Shown here piece after piece: positions 62,983 to 64,000 of a stretch of DNA of 64,000 bases. Origin of the DNA: Eubacterium plexicaudatum ASF492. GTDB lineage: Bacteria; Bacillota; Clostridia; Lachnospirales; Lachnospiraceae. Made by a program: the position numbers and the translations under genes. The DNA lies in the NCBI RefSeq assembly GCF_000364225.2, contig NZ_AQFT02000001.1:3553501-3617500 (forward strand), written 5' to 3'. A model generated the notes under the pieces. It ran no database searches. It was not told the DNA's origin and saw only the letters and a list, made by a program, of their open reading frames with translations. Each line of letters begins with the position of its first letter. The first letter of the stretch is position 1.

Positions 62983-63998
62983 TTACCGATACATCGTTTC
63001 TTCTTCCTGTACGCTCAGCGACTCATCCCGTCTGCGGTCTAGCACCCGCAAAAACTTTCCGGCTTCTTCCCACGCTTTTTCGATTCCTGAAGCATCAGCT
63101 CTCCCATCTGAAACACGTGAAACATGCCTTCATAAATACTCAGACGGACTTTGACACCGGCTTCTTTCGCTTTTTTTGCAAGCATGGTAGAATCACTCAG
63201 CAGCATTTCAATCGAGCCTACCTGAATAAGCATCGGCGGAAACCCTTCATAAGAACCAAACAGCGGTGAAATATACGGATTGGTCGGATCTTCGTCTCCG
63301 ACATAATCCCGATTGAAAATCATACTTTCCTTTGTATTTCCAAACAACGGATCCAGCGTATAATTTGTCTCATAAGACTCTCCGCTTGCCGTCAAATCGG
63401 TCCACGGCGACATCAGAATCAATCCTTCCGGCAGTTCCATGCCATGATCTTTCAGATACAGACACAGCGCCAGCGCCAGACCTCCGCCGGCCGAATCTCC
63501 CGCAATGACAATTTTTCCCGGCTGCACACCGGACTGCATCAGCCACTGCCATGCATCCAGCGCGTCTTCCAATGCGGCCGGATATGGATTTTCCGGAGCC
63601 ACTCTGTAATCCGGCGTAAACACATTGATACCGCTTCCAATTTCATTATATAATCCTGCAAAAGAACGGTATTTATTGCGCATCGCTCCGATATAGCCGC
63701 CTCCGTGCAGCTGTAATATCACGCGGTTCAGGCTTGGATTCTGAACAAGGCTCAGCAGTTCCGCCTTACAATGTGCAAGATCAATCTGCGTCACGTGAAA
63801 ACAGGCCGGACACTTCCATGGCGCTTCTACAAGATTTTTACGAATTTCTCCGTTTTGCAGCTTCGGACCAATCAGGCGGTCGGCTGTCATCAGTGCAATC
63901 ATGTCGCGTACAAATGCGGCGAACATGCTGCTTTTTTTCTCTTCTTTTGCCATTTCTTTTGTTGTTTCTTTTGCTGTTTCTTTTGCTATTTCTAAATC
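62983..63998 (-). CDS. Alpha/beta hydrolase of the HSL esterase family, 5' end open
   Basis: Oxyanion motif HGGGYIG, nucleophile elbow IAGDSAGGGLALAL and catalytic His in EGMFHVFQM. A one-base loss near 63095 ends the frame early at 63039; corrected, it runs to TAA 62983 through EKAWEEAGKFLRVLDRRRDE. An ATG at 63953 is a possible start, but the frame stays open to the window edge through tandem AKET repeats, so the true start may lie outside. Likely a cytosolic carboxylesterase; the substrate is unknown. Confidence 0.85.
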
Positions 63999-64000
63999 TA

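Overview
The window looks like a chromosome segment of a gut-type Firmicute (Clostridia, probably Lachnospiraceae). The evidence is the mix of large serine recombinases, integrative-element genes (PcfB/DUF3801-like, VirB2-like, DUF6133-like), IS66/IS110/IS1380/IS200 elements and, at the right edge, a clostridial Csp-like S8 protease, a C4-zinc ClpX and a DUF6106-like membrane protein. Positions 1 to about 59010 are accessory DNA built of nested mobile elements. From 59010 to 64000 the genes look chromosomal. The junction is a transposon-like end that has replaced the last residues of the S8 protease gene.

Layout. 1-6000: end of an ExeA/TniB-like ATPase, a small frameshifted gene, an operon of three large serine recombinases and a DUF6870-like gene. 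6.2-13.3 kb: IS3, IS110 copy 1, a decayed DDE element and conjugation-element remnants. 13.9-16.7 kb: a complete IS66. 16.9-20.1 kb: an AT-rich two-gene cassette (membrane-anchored STAND-type NTPase with TPR-like tail, convergent with a serine-hydroxymethyltransferase-like PLP enzyme) enclosed by perfect 50-bp inverted repeats, followed by a tyrosine recombinase. 22-27.3 kb: sigma-like genes, IS110 copy 2, a ParA remnant and an IS66-family (tnpC-only) copy.

27.6-43.3 kb is a defence island read on the minus strand: PIN toxin/antitoxin, a SIR2-STAND-repeat protein (Avs5-like), a JAB-domain protein, an Abi-alpha (DUF4393) protein, a Septu-like ATPase/HNH pair broken by IS66 and IS200 insertions, and a second PIN module. 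43.4-50.5 kb is a RiPP gene cluster: a 33-residue precursor, radical SAM/SPASM maturase, HPr-kinase-like protein, PqqD-like recognition protein (broken by an IS66 copy), lasso-type B2 protease, ABC exporter and nucleotidyltransferase. This pairs radical SAM chemistry with lasso-peptide tailoring functions. 50.7-56 kb holds an ATPase/coiled-coil gene with a CxxC hook (split by IS1380) and an RloA/RloB (AbiL-like) pair. 56.2-58.4 kb holds conjugation remnants and a second copy of the ATPase/small-gene module seen at position 1.

An important caveat: more than twenty genes, including the chromosomal clpX, are broken by a single missing base, nearly always in a homopolymer. This suggests uncorrected indel errors in the assembly, so many apparent pseudogenes may be intact in the organism. 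I therefore describe genes as joined reading frames and state where the break lies. Lesions made by insertion sequences with clear target duplications are real.
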